64,000 nucleotides of DNA from CAZGUX01 sp964529305. Its GTDB lineage: Bacteria > Acidobacteriota > Terriglobia > Bryobacterales > Bryobacteraceae. The stretch spans positions 30,863 through 94,862 of the forward strand of contig CAZGUX010000228.1 of assembly GCA_964529305.1 (NCBI GenBank), written 5' to 3'. How positions within the stretch are numbered: position 1 is the first letter of the stretch; every line of letters starts with the position of its first letter. The notes beneath the pieces were generated by a model, which did no database searches, was not told the DNA's origin, and worked only from the letters and a program-made list of their open reading frames with translations. The translations under genes and the position numbers were made by a program. Below are positions 18,887 to 27,088 of this stretch, one piece after another.

Positions 18887-19009
18887 CCCGAGACAGTGGT
18901 AACGTACAAGACGACTCCGATGCTGTCTGCGGTCAGTCTTTCACAGAAATATGGTTCGAAAGGACCCGGACGTTCTCCAGAGTAGGGCCACCATGAGCAG
19001 GTAGATTAT

Positions 19010-19462
19010 CGACCCAGAGTGGGGGACAGCCGTTCACGCCTACATACAGCGGTTTTGACGCTGCGGGAACGGGCATTAGCAGCGGCCGGCCCGACGCAAT
19101 CTGCGAAGACCAGAAGCAGCGCGACAGGTTTCACTGGTGGAATACCGCCCTGCTTCCTGGTTCCGATCACGACCGGTACCACCACCGGAGCACCCCCCGG
19201 CCGTTTCGGCGCCGCCGAGCGGGGGATGTTGCGGCGTCCGGGATCTTACTCGGACGAGCGGCTTATTCCTGGTCGCGAGACGCCTCTTCTGCGATTCTCA
19301 GCCCTCGCGAATCATATGCTGAACCATCCGGTGCAGGGCGACCTTTTCGGTGGCAACACGAACGCGAGCGGCCCGGCGTTCGGGACATGTACGATGGGGA
19401 GTTCTAGCTGGTGGGCCTATCCGGGCCGCCACTTCTGGCTGACAGCGCAGATTGCCTTTTGA
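19010..19462 (+). pseudogene. 3' remnant of an Oar-type TonB-dependent receptor gene, frameshifted
   Basis: One frame reads GGQPFTPTYSGFDAAGTGIS and SSGRPDAI from 19024, the typical late-barrel segment of Oar-like receptors, up to RFHWWNTA. The sense then moves to the +2-related frame: GMLRRPGSYSDERLIPGRET, FSALANHMLNHPV, GPAFGTCTMGSSS and a C-terminal GRHFWLTAQIAF followed by a stop at 19462. The order and the final aromatic residue match the intact receptor at 38013-41285 in style. At least one frameshift (near 19140-19160) and a missing 5' two-thirds make it a pseudogene. It lies 2 bp before the next start. Confidence 0.7.
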
Positions 19463-19464
19463 AC

Positions 19465-20679
19465 ATGTCCACAACTTTCGGCCGTTTCTCAACTCGACGT
19501 GAATTCTTTCGTGGCGCGACCGCAACACTGGCAGGGCCCCCCGCTCTCGTACGGGCTGCCCCCGGCTTGGCGAAGCGGCCCGAGGTGGCAGTGCTGATCT
19601 GGCCGGCGCACAGTTTGATCGATGCCACCAAGCGCCGGGATCGCATCGATCGTGAACTGATTGGCAGATGGATCAGCCATCTCATCGAACACAAGGTGAA
19701 CTCGATCTTCTGGCGCGGAATGTACGTGGGCCGGGCCACTTATCACAGCACAGTCGTCCCCGTAATGCAGGTTGCGAAAACCATTGACTTTGTCGGCTCA
19801 AAGTATCCGGGTACGGGCGCGGCGGAGACCCTCGCCGAATTCAACGATCTCGCCGCGGCGGTCGCGCCGTTCGACACGTTTCAGGCAGTGCGCCAGCAGA
19901 GCAAACGGCAGGGCTTGGCATTCTATGCCGACATCTCGCCCTTCGACAAATACTTCCCTGGCTTGGAGGAGACGTTTTACGAGGCGCACCCCGAACTCTG
20001 GCTGGTTTCGCGTGACCAGAAGCAGCGCCTCCGTGGACTGCCTTGTTACGCAGAAACGATGGCGCGAGAGCGCCTGCTTTCAGAAGTGAAGGAGTTGATC
20101 GACAGAGAAGTCGACGGAATCAGCATCAACCTCCTGAGTCACATGGGGGGCTTCAAGGAAAACGCACCGTTTGGGTTCAATCCGGCGGTTGTCAACATGT
20201 ACAAAGAACGGTGGGGCGGCGATATCCTGGCCGGCCCGTACGACCCTGCGCGATTCAGCCAGCTGCAGGGCGAGATATTTACGGGTGTTCTTCGCGACAT
20301 CCGGCGTCTGCTGGGGCCCAAACGGCGGCTCAGCATCGCCGTACCCCAAACTGCCGGCGGCGCTGAGTACGTCGTCTACTGCGGCACATATAGGATCGAT
20401 CTCGCCTGGCGAACGTGGATGCGGGAAGGGCTGGTGAACGACCTGATGGTCATGCCCCAGAACGATCAATCGTCAGTAACGCCGATTGCGCTGCAAGTCA
20501 AGGCTGCGGCCCCTAAAGGGAAAGTGTTCCTCATGCGCAAAGTGCGGAATCCTGCCATGGTTCCGATCGTCACCGAAGAACTTGCCGCGATTCGTGCGGG
20601 TGGTCTCGATGGATTGATCGTCTCCGAGGGTCGAATCTTCGAGCCGGCTCACACGCCGTGGTGCCGCTTATTCCAGTAG
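19465..20679 (+). CDS. Tat-exported glycosidase-like TIM-barrel protein, unknown substrate
   Basis: 404 residues with a twin-arginine leader (STRREFFRGATATLAG). The mature protein reads like an alpha/beta barrel: VAVLIWPAHSLID, HKVNSIFWRGMYVG, LAFYADISPFDKYFPG, VDGISINLLSHMGG, RRLSIAVPQTAGGAEY, GGLDGLIVSEGR. It resembles bacterial 'glycosyl hydrolase-like 10' or DUF-type barrels found next to TonB receptors, and in general character the protein at 41286-42794. Catalytic acids cannot be assigned. ATG 19465 sits just after the receptor remnant, which hints that a complete receptor was once its partner. Confidence 0.6.
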   Translation: MSTTFGRFSTRREFFRGATATLAGPPALVRAAPGLAKRPEVAVLIWPAHSLIDATKRRDRIDRELIGRWISHLIEHKVNSIFWRGMYVGRATYHSTVVPVMQVAKTIDFVGSKYPGTGAAETLAEFNDLAAAVAPFDTFQAVRQQSKRQGLAFYADISPFDKYFPGLEETFYEAHPELWLVSRDQKQRLRGLPCYAETMARERLLSEVKELIDREVDGISINLLSHMGGFKENAPFGFNPAVVNMYKERWGGDILAGPYDPARFSQLQGEIFTGVLRDIRRLLGPKRRLSIAVPQTAGGAEYVVYCGTYRIDLAWRTWMREGLVNDLMVMPQNDQSSVTPIALQVKAAAPKGKVFLMRKVRNPAMVPIVTEELAAIRAGGLDGLIVSEGRIFEPAHTPWCRLFQ

Positions 20680-20779
20680 GTTCGAGAACCATTTCCATGA
20701 TGAACGGAACGCGACAAAACCAACCCAACCAAGACACGCGGAATCCCCCCCACGCCACCATCCAATGGGGACACCTCGC

Positions 20780-21919
20780 ATGAAAGGCAACGTGGAAGTC
20801 TCGCGCCGATCTCTATTAGCCGGGGCAACAGCGGCTTCTCTGTCTGCCGCGCCTCAGGCCGGCGGAGAAGTAAACGTCGCGAACGTCCTGAAAATCAACG
20901 ACCTGGATCGACGCATCTGGCAAGAGGAGCTAAATCCCTTCGTCCCGGACCAGGTTTTCGATCTGCACTGTCACATTACGCGGCTCGAGTTCAACCTGGA
21001 TCCCAAGGCCAGGGCGACGACTCATCCACTCCGTGCCGTTGGTAGTCCGGAGGTGATGGATGCCTGCGACGCGCTCCTGATGCCGAACCGCAAAATGGCT
21101 CGAATCCTGATGCCCAGTGCGCATCCAAAGTGTGCCTTCGAGGCCCAAAACGAATTCATCGCGACACACGCCCGAAGGAGGCCTGACAACCCCGGGCTCA
21201 TGTTGGTGCACCCCAGGATGCGGGCGGAGGACGTGGACCAAAAGGTCCGCCAGCATAGGTTCATTGGATTTAAGTGTTACCGGTGGTATTCCGTCACGGG
21301 CGACGTGGAGGAATGCGGCATTGCCGATTTTCTTCCCGATCATTTAGTGGCCGTTGCCAATCGCTATGGGCTCATGATCATGCTTCATGTGGCAAAGAAG
21401 GCCGCCATCGCCGATCCACAGAACCTAAGCGATCTGGAGCGCCTGACGGCGAAGTTCCCGCGTGTCCGCTGGGTTCTAGCCCATTGCGCGCGCAGCTACT
21501 CGGACTGGGCGATGTTGTCGGCGGCCCCGCGGCTGCGAAAGCTCCCGAATATTTGGGTGGACACATCGTCAGTGTGCGAGATCGACGCCTTCATGGCATT
21601 GTTTTCCACCATCGATCCAAGGCGCATCTGCTACGGCAGCGACGACTTGCCCGTGGGGATTACGCGCGGCAAGTACATTTCCTATGGTTCTGGTCATTCC
21701 TGGGCGGAGATGAACGAACAGAACCAGACCCTCAACCGATCGCACTGCGATGGGCGCATGACCTTTGTGCGATATGAAATGCTGCGGGCGATCCGTCGCG
21801 CGGCTCAGTATACAGGTCTAGGCCGATCGGCCATTGAGGACATCTTCCACGGAAACGCTGCGACCTTGATCGACTCGATCCGCCGGGATCTCGCGAAGAG
21901 CGGCGCCGCCGGGGCATGA
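20780..21919 (+). CDS. Tat-exported amidohydrolase-2 family metal-dependent hydrolase
   Basis: 379 residues. Leader with SRRSLLAGATAASLSA, then an amidohydrolase-2 barrel: VFDLHCHI (metal His pair), IGFKCYRWYS, LMIMLHVAKKAAI with the metal His, VLAHCARSYSDW with the next His, and ICYGSDDLPVG with the catalytic Asp. The family performs hydrolysis or decarboxylation of lactones and aromatic or sugar acids. ATG 20780 is preferred for its compact leader; ATG 20765 is in frame and possible. It follows the previous enzyme by 100 bp in the same direction, so they may serve one pathway. Confidence 0.75.
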   Translation: MKGNVEVSRRSLLAGATAASLSAAPQAGGEVNVANVLKINDLDRRIWQEELNPFVPDQVFDLHCHITRLEFNLDPKARATTHPLRAVGSPEVMDACDALLMPNRKMARILMPSAHPKCAFEAQNEFIATHARRRPDNPGLMLVHPRMRAEDVDQKVRQHRFIGFKCYRWYSVTGDVEECGIADFLPDHLVAVANRYGLMIMLHVAKKAAIADPQNLSDLERLTAKFPRVRWVLAHCARSYSDWAMLSAAPRLRKLPNIWVDTSSVCEIDAFMALFSTIDPRRICYGSDDLPVGITRGKYISYGSGHSWAEMNEQNQTLNRSHCDGRMTFVRYEMLRAIRRAAQYTGLGRSAIEDIFHGNAATLIDSIRRDLAKSGAAGA

Positions 21920-22004
21920 TGACATCAACTTCCATTCGTCGCCGCGGGCGGCCTGGTGGCGGCTATATGCCATGAAAGCGCTTACCAACCCGCTGGTTAG
22001 CGGA

Positions 22005-22047
22005 ACCGGACATCACTCTAGCGCTAGTGATTGCCGTGATGTCCGGT
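22005..22047. promoter_or_regulatory. Long inverted repeat over the DUF4160 gene start, candidate operator
   Basis: ACCGGACATCAC (22005-22016) and GTGATGTCCGGT (22036-22047) are perfect 12-bp inverted arms. The 19-nt spacer contains a second palindrome, CTAGCGCTAG (22018-22027). The right arm includes the ATG at 22039. The DUF4160/HTH pair starts here, so autoregulation by the HTH protein, or hiding of the start codon in an mRNA hairpin, is plausible. Confidence 0.6.
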
Positions 22048-22365
22048 ACGGCGTATACTCGGATTCGGAGGTTCGATGAAGCCGAGGCGTGCGTGGGGAA
22101 AGTAGACGCGCTTGTCCTGGAGGGGCTGGATCTCTGGTTCAACTCCTCGGACCATCTGCCTCCGCATCTTCGCGCGAGGCGCCGAGGCGAGTGGGAGATC
22201 CGTGTCTACTTCCTTCTCTGTACCGATGATGAATTGGTCTTCGATTGCAAGTGGGCCAAGAAGAATCCCTCGGCGAAAGCCCTCGCCAGAATTCGCAAAG
22301 CTGTTGTCGAGTGTCGGGTCGAATTGCTCAGGGAATGGGAGCAGAAAGTAAGCAGGGAAGCATGA
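22039..22365 (+). CDS. DUF4160-like protein, probable toxin-type partner
   Basis: 108 residues. The segment LDLWFNSSDHLPPHLRARRR followed by EWEIRVYFLL matches the conserved centre of DUF4160 (a PPH motif, then a beta strand). The C-terminal helix KALARIRKAVVECRVELLREWEQ is also family-like. DUF4160 genes usually sit beside DUF2442 genes in toxin-antitoxin-like pairs; function is not firmly established. ATG 22039 is chosen; GTG 22027 is in frame, and neither has a good ribosome-binding site. Its stop overlaps the next start (ATGA), so expression is coupled. Confidence 0.65.
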   Translation: MSGTAYTRIRRFDEAEACVGKVDALVLEGLDLWFNSSDHLPPHLRARRRGEWEIRVYFLLCTDDELVFDCKWAKKNPSAKALARIRKAVVECRVELLREWEQKVSREA

Positions 22366-23219
22366 ACGAAACGAACGCTAGCGCGCAAGAACTGATTCTG
22401 CTGATGCATGATCGCGATACCGACGGTGTGGTTTCCGACCGGCGACGGTTCCGGGTCCTCCATCGGCCTAACCGGCAAATCGCCGAACACGGCCGAAATA
22501 TCTTCGTACTCATTCCGGCCAGTGAGCTTCCCGATGTCGCTGAGTTCGTCTCAATCGCCAACCGGCGACACCAACTCCGGGCCCTGCTCGTCAGAGATGA
22601 CGTACAGCCAAGTTCCATTCCCCAGATGTTTGAACGGGCCGGTCTAAGGATGGTGCGGAACACAGTCGTGTACTCCGATGCCAGCATCCCGCGACGAGTA
22701 CTTTGCGCGTGGACCCACCGTGCGCAAGAACAACTCATTGCCCAGGTGAGCGTCTCGAAGGAGCGCCTGTTTGTGCTCTCCTGTGCACTGCAGCCCTATG
22801 AGATCGCGTTCGACACTATGCCATCGCTCAAGCGCATTCCTTTAGCCGAACGCGGAAGCTTTGTCGTAGACGAAGATGGAAGCTACATCCACTGGCCTGG
22901 CCCAGACATCCACCTCGATCTTGATGCGATTCGAGCTGCCATTGATCCGGAGGCACGTGCGCGAGCCAAAGCAGCGAGGGCGGTACACGATAGCCGGTAT
23001 GGCGGAGCCATTGCGAAACTGCGTTTGAGAATGGGGTTGAAACAGTCGGAGATTCAAGGACTCTCAGAAAGACAGGTGCGTCGGATCGAGAAGGGCGAGG
23101 GAACGACGTATGACGCCCTCGGCCGTTTGGCCGCGGCCCATCGGATGGATCTGGAGTCGTACTTGCGGGAACTCGCGATCAACGCGTCCGATCCGGCGCT
23201 GGAGAGAGCGATCGCCTGA
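22362..23219 (+). CDS. DUF2442-like protein with C-terminal XRE-type helix-turn-helix
   Basis: 285 residues. An unrecognised N-terminal part (about 1-110) contains RRFRVLHRPNRQIAEHGR and ELPDVAEFVSIANRRH. The middle has the DUF2442-like strand pattern ending in DGSYIHWPGPDIHLDLDAIR. The C-terminus is an XRE-type HTH: AIAKLRLRMGLKQSEIQGLS, then ERQVRRIEKGEGTTYDALGR. It overlaps the DUF4160 gene by 4 bp with AGGGAAG as ribosome-binding site. By analogy it is the antitoxin and repressor that binds the inverted repeat at 22005-22047; this is inference. Confidence 0.6.
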   Translation: MNETNASAQELILLMHDRDTDGVVSDRRRFRVLHRPNRQIAEHGRNIFVLIPASELPDVAEFVSIANRRHQLRALLVRDDVQPSSIPQMFERAGLRMVRNTVVYSDASIPRRVLCAWTHRAQEQLIAQVSVSKERLFVLSCALQPYEIAFDTMPSLKRIPLAERGSFVVDEDGSYIHWPGPDIHLDLDAIRAAIDPEARARAKAARAVHDSRYGGAIAKLRLRMGLKQSEIQGLSERQVRRIEKGEGTTYDALGRLAAAHRMDLESYLRELAINASDPALERAIA

Positions 23220-23553
23220 TTCCGTTCGACATGATTGCACCGATCCCGCGACCCGCCAGGAACGGTGCCTGGCCCCGAAACGAAGCCGATCGAAGCCATG
23301 GGTCGAACCCAATCGGCCCCTGCAAAATCAGTCACTTCCCGCCAAATTGGCTTCGTTTTGTCAAATGCGTCCGCAGTTCCCTCAGGCCCGGCGCGGAAGG
23401 CGGCGGACCTGCGGATACTCTCCAGCCACACCGGATCAACGAACTGGCGCGTGGTCCGCTCCGCGAGTGTGATGTCCGCCAAGCGCACACACAGCAGGTC
23501 GAGGACGCTGCTCGGTTGTCTTTCCGGCGAAGCCTGATGCACACTGAGAACCT
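23220..23553. other. Intergenic stretch with an inverted-repeat element, no gene
   Basis: No frame with a convincing start or protein-like composition was found. AAACGAAGCCGAT (23278-23290) recurs in inverted orientation as ATTGGCTTCGTTT (23346-23358) with one mismatch. The structure looks like a small degenerate repeat element rather than coding DNA. Confidence 0.45.
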
Positions 23554-24786
23554 ATGCGAACCGATCGTCGCGACTTTCTCCAGACCGGCGGCTGGATGGC
23601 CGCGGGCGGCCTGGCGGGGTCGGCCTACGCGGCCCAGGCCCCTTTGCGATCCGGCCTGCCCAAGCTGAAGATTACGGCCGTCAAAACCTATCGGCTGCGG
23701 CACAAATTGTCGCGGGCGATGGGGGTTTCGGTTTCGGTCCCGCTCGATAAGACCCGCGAAACCCTGCTGGTCAAGATTGAAACGGACGCCGGCCTGGTGG
23801 GCTGGGGCGAGACGTCGCCCATCAGCGGGGCTCGAGGCACCATCGACGACCACCTGGGCCCGCGTTTGATTGGAGAGAACCCGCTCGAGTACCGGCGCCT
23901 GTGGCGGATGATGTGGGGACCCAACTTCGGCAACGGTCTCGCTGTCGGGGCGCTCGACATCGCGCTCAACGATCTTCGCGGCAAAGCGCTGAACCTGCCC
24001 GTGGCGGAATTGTTCGGCGGACGTCTGCGCAGCCGTGTTCCCGCCTACGCGTCGGCCATGAACTACCTGGAAGGACTGGAACCGGAAGAGCATTTTCCCA
24101 AAGAGGCGGCCGAGAAGGTGAAGCAGGGCTTCCGGGCGCTGAAGATGCGGATCGGACGGTACTCCGTCGCCCGCGAAGCGAAGCTTGCCGCCGCCGTCCG
24201 CGCGGCGGCAGGGCCGGGGATCCGCCTCTTCGCCGACGCGAACGCGGCCTACACCCTGGCGACGGCCCTGGAGATGGGTCACGAACTGCACAAGCTCGGG
24301 TTCGAAGCCTTCGAAGAGCCCCTGCCGCAGTCGCCGAAGTACGCCGGCTACGAGGACCTGCGGCGGAGGCTGCCCCTTTCGCTGGCGGCGGGGGAAGCGT
24401 TGGACTCCCGCGCGACGGCGCAGGAGTTGATCGACCGGCGGGTGATGGACATTATCCAGCCGGACGTCAGCCTGTGCGGAGGAATCGGCGAGTTGCTGTT
24501 CATTGCCGAGATGGCGGCTCTTTCGGGCATTCGCTGTATCCCTCACTGCTGGGGCGGCGACATTGTGATCGCCGCCACGGTTCACCTGATTTCGCTTCTG
24601 CCGGACCCGCACCCGGGTTTCCCTACGGACACGCCCCTGCTCGAACTCGACCAGTCCGAAAACCCCTGGCGGAACGGGCTCGCCAGGGAGCCCTTCGTGC
24701 TACAGGAAGGGCATGTGACCGTGCCGGTCAAGCCGGGACTCGGCATCGAGGTGAACGAGGACGTCGTCCGGAAATACGCGGTGTAG
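23554..24786 (+). CDS. Enolase-superfamily enzyme (mandelate racemase / muconate lactonizing type) with Tat leader
   Basis: 410 residues. The leader is MRTDRRDFLQTGGWMAAGG. The barrel holds the base motif LKMRIG (K-x-R form), metal ligands in LFADANAAYT, EEPLPQ and AGEALDS, a later IIQPDVSLCGGIGE block, and the His-containing HCWGGDIVIA. These fit an acid-sugar dehydratase, epimerase or muconate-type cycloisomerase; the K-x-R pattern is more common in sugar-acid dehydratases. A Tat signal on this normally cytoplasmic family is unusual. ATG 23554 is clear. Confidence 0.82.
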   Translation: MRTDRRDFLQTGGWMAAGGLAGSAYAAQAPLRSGLPKLKITAVKTYRLRHKLSRAMGVSVSVPLDKTRETLLVKIETDAGLVGWGETSPISGARGTIDDHLGPRLIGENPLEYRRLWRMMWGPNFGNGLAVGALDIALNDLRGKALNLPVAELFGGRLRSRVPAYASAMNYLEGLEPEEHFPKEAAEKVKQGFRALKMRIGRYSVAREAKLAAAVRAAAGPGIRLFADANAAYTLATALEMGHELHKLGFEAFEEPLPQSPKYAGYEDLRRRLPLSLAAGEALDSRATAQELIDRRVMDIIQPDVSLCGGIGELLFIAEMAALSGIRCIPHCWGGDIVIAATVHLISLLPDPHPGFPTDTPLLELDQSENPWRNGLAREPFVLQEGHVTVPVKPGLGIEVNEDVVRKYAV

Positions 24787-24806
24787 CTGGTGGAGTTGCC
24801 CGGCGA

Positions 24807-27014
24807 TTACCGGGGCTCCAGATGAACCGGTTGCCAGAACGCTCCACCGCCGGCGGAATCCCACGCGGCGAACCGTACCCACTTCTTACCCGCGGCGTCG
24901 AACGGGATGCGGAATCGCTCGCTGCCGAACGGCGGCCGATCGGCCGTCCGGACGATCTGGCGATCCGTGGTCTGCCCGTCCCCCCAGACCACCTCGACGA
25001 ACTCCAGAGGGAACGTCCACTCGAGGTCCGCCGCCACCGTCCGCCTGGCCCCCGTCCCTTCGAGCGAGAAGCGGCGAAACAGCACTTCGCCGCTCGTGAC
25101 AAAAAATTCGCCCGCCCGCATCGATTTCAGGATGGGGCTCCAGTCTTCATGGAACAACGGTAGACGATCCACCTTCACGTAGTTCACCAGCAGGTGCGGG
25201 TAGGTCTCGTCGTCGGGATACTTGGCGTACGTATCGCCCTCGGCGATGAGGTACTTCGGACCCGCCCAGTTGTTCATATCGTCGAGCGTGCTGAAGCAGC
25301 GCTTCTCGCAGATGCGGCTCTCCGACAGGTCGACGGGCAGTGATTGATACGACCCGCCCAGAAAGCGGTCGCTGCGGAAGTACTCCTTCTCGCGGCTCGA
25401 TTCGGGATAGCCGGTCGAGCCCTTGGTGCGCGGGTGAGCCTGCCAGGAGAGACCGCCTTCGGCGCGCAACATTTCGAGTTCGTCCCGCTCCGAACCGACA
25501 TGATAGACCTTGCCGAACTTCGGATGGTTCTCGACGAACGGTTGATCGGGCTTGCGGATGTGCGACCAGTACACGGGCCGCGGGAAGACGGTGGTGTAGT
25601 GGCCGCCGAAGGTGGCGTCCGGTTCCTCGCCGGGCATGATGAGGAAATCGCGGTCGGAGTGCCGGGCGCAGGCGTCAAAGTAGATCTTCTGCTCCGCAAA
25701 CCGGAGTGGGCCGGAATCGGCGGGATGGCCGTCGCCGTGGAAGTCGGACATCATGGCGATGTTGACGCCCAACTCGCGGAACGTCGGGACCCACGGGGGC
25801 TGGAAGTCCACCGAGCCGGCGTCGGCCACCTGCTCGTGGAAGTGCGTGTGGAAGTGGCTGATGGCCACCTGATAGCCGGGCACCGCCTTGAACCGGTCTT
25901 CGTGTGTGAAGGCCAGAACGGCGTCCGCCGCGGACTGGGCTTTTCCAGCGCTCAAATAGTAGTAGACCGGCATCCGCTGCCACGTGCCGGGAGGCGCGTT
26001 GTACAGGGCGAAATTGCCGGCGGCGAATCCGCGCGCCTGGCCGGCGCGCTTCTGCCACTGCTCGTCAGAGAAGCCGAACGGGCGGAATCCCTCCTCGTGG
26101 TCCGGTTGACGGACCCCGGCGGCGAACGACGTGGCGCTGTCTTTGCGATAGAAGACATACCCCAGGTTCAACTCGATCTCGCGCGCGAAGAAGAACTTCT
26201 TCGGGGGAGGGAAGACCGCAATCGAGCCTGCCGGGCTTTCGATCACGGCCAGCCGATTGCGGGCGCGCAGGCCGACGCCCTCTGTATTCGGCGCGCCTCC
26301 GAACTCGTACTTCTGCCAGCCACGGGCGACATCGCGCCACAACACACGGCCCGGGCGGAAGCCTGTCAGTCCGGCTGAATATTTGTACGCCACCGACGGC
26401 TCGTCGGTCTTGGCAATAGCTTCCTGGCGGAGCAGGTTGGTCCCTTTGTAGACGGTGAACTGGAGGCGGCCGGAGAAGATCCCCAGCGACAGGCCGGGAA
26501 AGGTCACCTCCAGGCGCTGGCCCTCAGTCTTCACTGCGCAACTCGCCGACTGAAAGGTAGCCGATGCACGGCGGATCTCCTCCGGTTTTCGCGGTAGGCC
26601 CGGATTGGTTCGGGGCGAGCCCGGAACCCGCAGGGGCGCATCCCAGAACACGTTCCATTTCTCCCGATCGATGACATCGGGCGTGAGAGCGACACCCAAC
26701 TGCCGGAGCGGCGCCAGTTGCTGCTCGGAGATGCGCCTGACTCCCGACGTGACTTGAAACTCAGGCGTCAGATCCTGGGCCAACGTCACCCAAGTCCCCG
26801 ATTTTTGGATGGCGAGTTCGTGGACGCGGGGTTCGGCTTCGTGGAGGGTGAAGGTGGCGCGCAACATCTGGCTGGCGGCTCCCTGCCAGGTGACGCGAAG
26901 GCCGGAGGGAGTGTTCTCGGCTTGGAGACCCGGCACGGCCTTGTGGGCAGTGAGGTCGCAGGTGGGCGCGCACCAGGCGGCGGCAGTGGCGAAAAGCACG
27001 GCTAGGAAGCGCAT
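24807..27014 (-). CDS. Large secreted PHP-like metal-dependent protein
   Basis: 735 residues. Signal peptide MRFLAVLFATAAAWCAPTC; beta-rich N-terminal half of unknown fold; then a PHP-like histidine-rich part: ISHFHTHFHE, IAMMSDFHGDGHP, DRDFLIMPGEEPDATFGGHY and LSWQAHPRTKGS. These His/Asp clusters are the metal-binding motifs of PHP phosphoesterases. The C-terminal 80 residues look like an immunoglobulin-like strand set (FPLEFVEVVWGDG). The precise substrate is unknown. ATG 27014 is used because it gives the signal peptide. A TATAAT lies only a few bases upstream, so its mRNA may be almost leaderless. Confidence 0.72.
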   Translation of the reverse strand: MRFLAVLFATAAAWCAPTCDLTAHKAVPGLQAENTPSGLRVTWQGAASQMLRATFTLHEAEPRVHELAIQKSGTWVTLAQDLTPEFQVTSGVRRISEQQLAPLRQLGVALTPDVIDREKWNVFWDAPLRVPGSPRTNPGLPRKPEEIRRASATFQSASCAVKTEGQRLEVTFPGLSLGIFSGRLQFTVYKGTNLLRQEAIAKTDEPSVAYKYSAGLTGFRPGRVLWRDVARGWQKYEFGGAPNTEGVGLRARNRLAVIESPAGSIAVFPPPKKFFFAREIELNLGYVFYRKDSATSFAAGVRQPDHEEGFRPFGFSDEQWQKRAGQARGFAAGNFALYNAPPGTWQRMPVYYYLSAGKAQSAADAVLAFTHEDRFKAVPGYQVAISHFHTHFHEQVADAGSVDFQPPWVPTFRELGVNIAMMSDFHGDGHPADSGPLRFAEQKIYFDACARHSDRDFLIMPGEEPDATFGGHYTTVFPRPVYWSHIRKPDQPFVENHPKFGKVYHVGSERDELEMLRAEGGLSWQAHPRTKGSTGYPESSREKEYFRSDRFLGGSYQSLPVDLSESRICEKRCFSTLDDMNNWAGPKYLIAEGDTYAKYPDDETYPHLLVNYVKVDRLPLFHEDWSPILKSMRAGEFFVTSGEVLFRRFSLEGTGARRTVAADLEWTFPLEFVEVVWGDGQTTDRQIVRTADRPPFGSERFRIPFDAAGKKWVRFAAWDSAGGGAFWQPVHLEPR

Positions 27015-27024
27015 TTGGGGACCT

Positions 27025-27053
27025 ATTATACTCGCGGCGCCGGGCATCGCTAA
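27025..27053 (-). promoter_or_regulatory. Candidate sigma-70 promoter of the PHP-like gene
   Basis: On the minus strand TATAAT (27030-27025) lies 17 bp downstream of TTAGCG (27053-27048). A transcript would start near 27018, about 4 nt before the ATG at 27014, leaving no room for a ribosome-binding site. Confidence 0.4.
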
Positions 27054-27088
27054 CCCCAACTGCCACGTCACCGTCTGCGATAATCGGC

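Noticed and set aside
23332..24612. Open minus-strand frame of 426 codons over the enolase-superfamily gene
   Set aside because: Arg/Gln-rich with no motif, antisense to a gene with full metal-ligand set.
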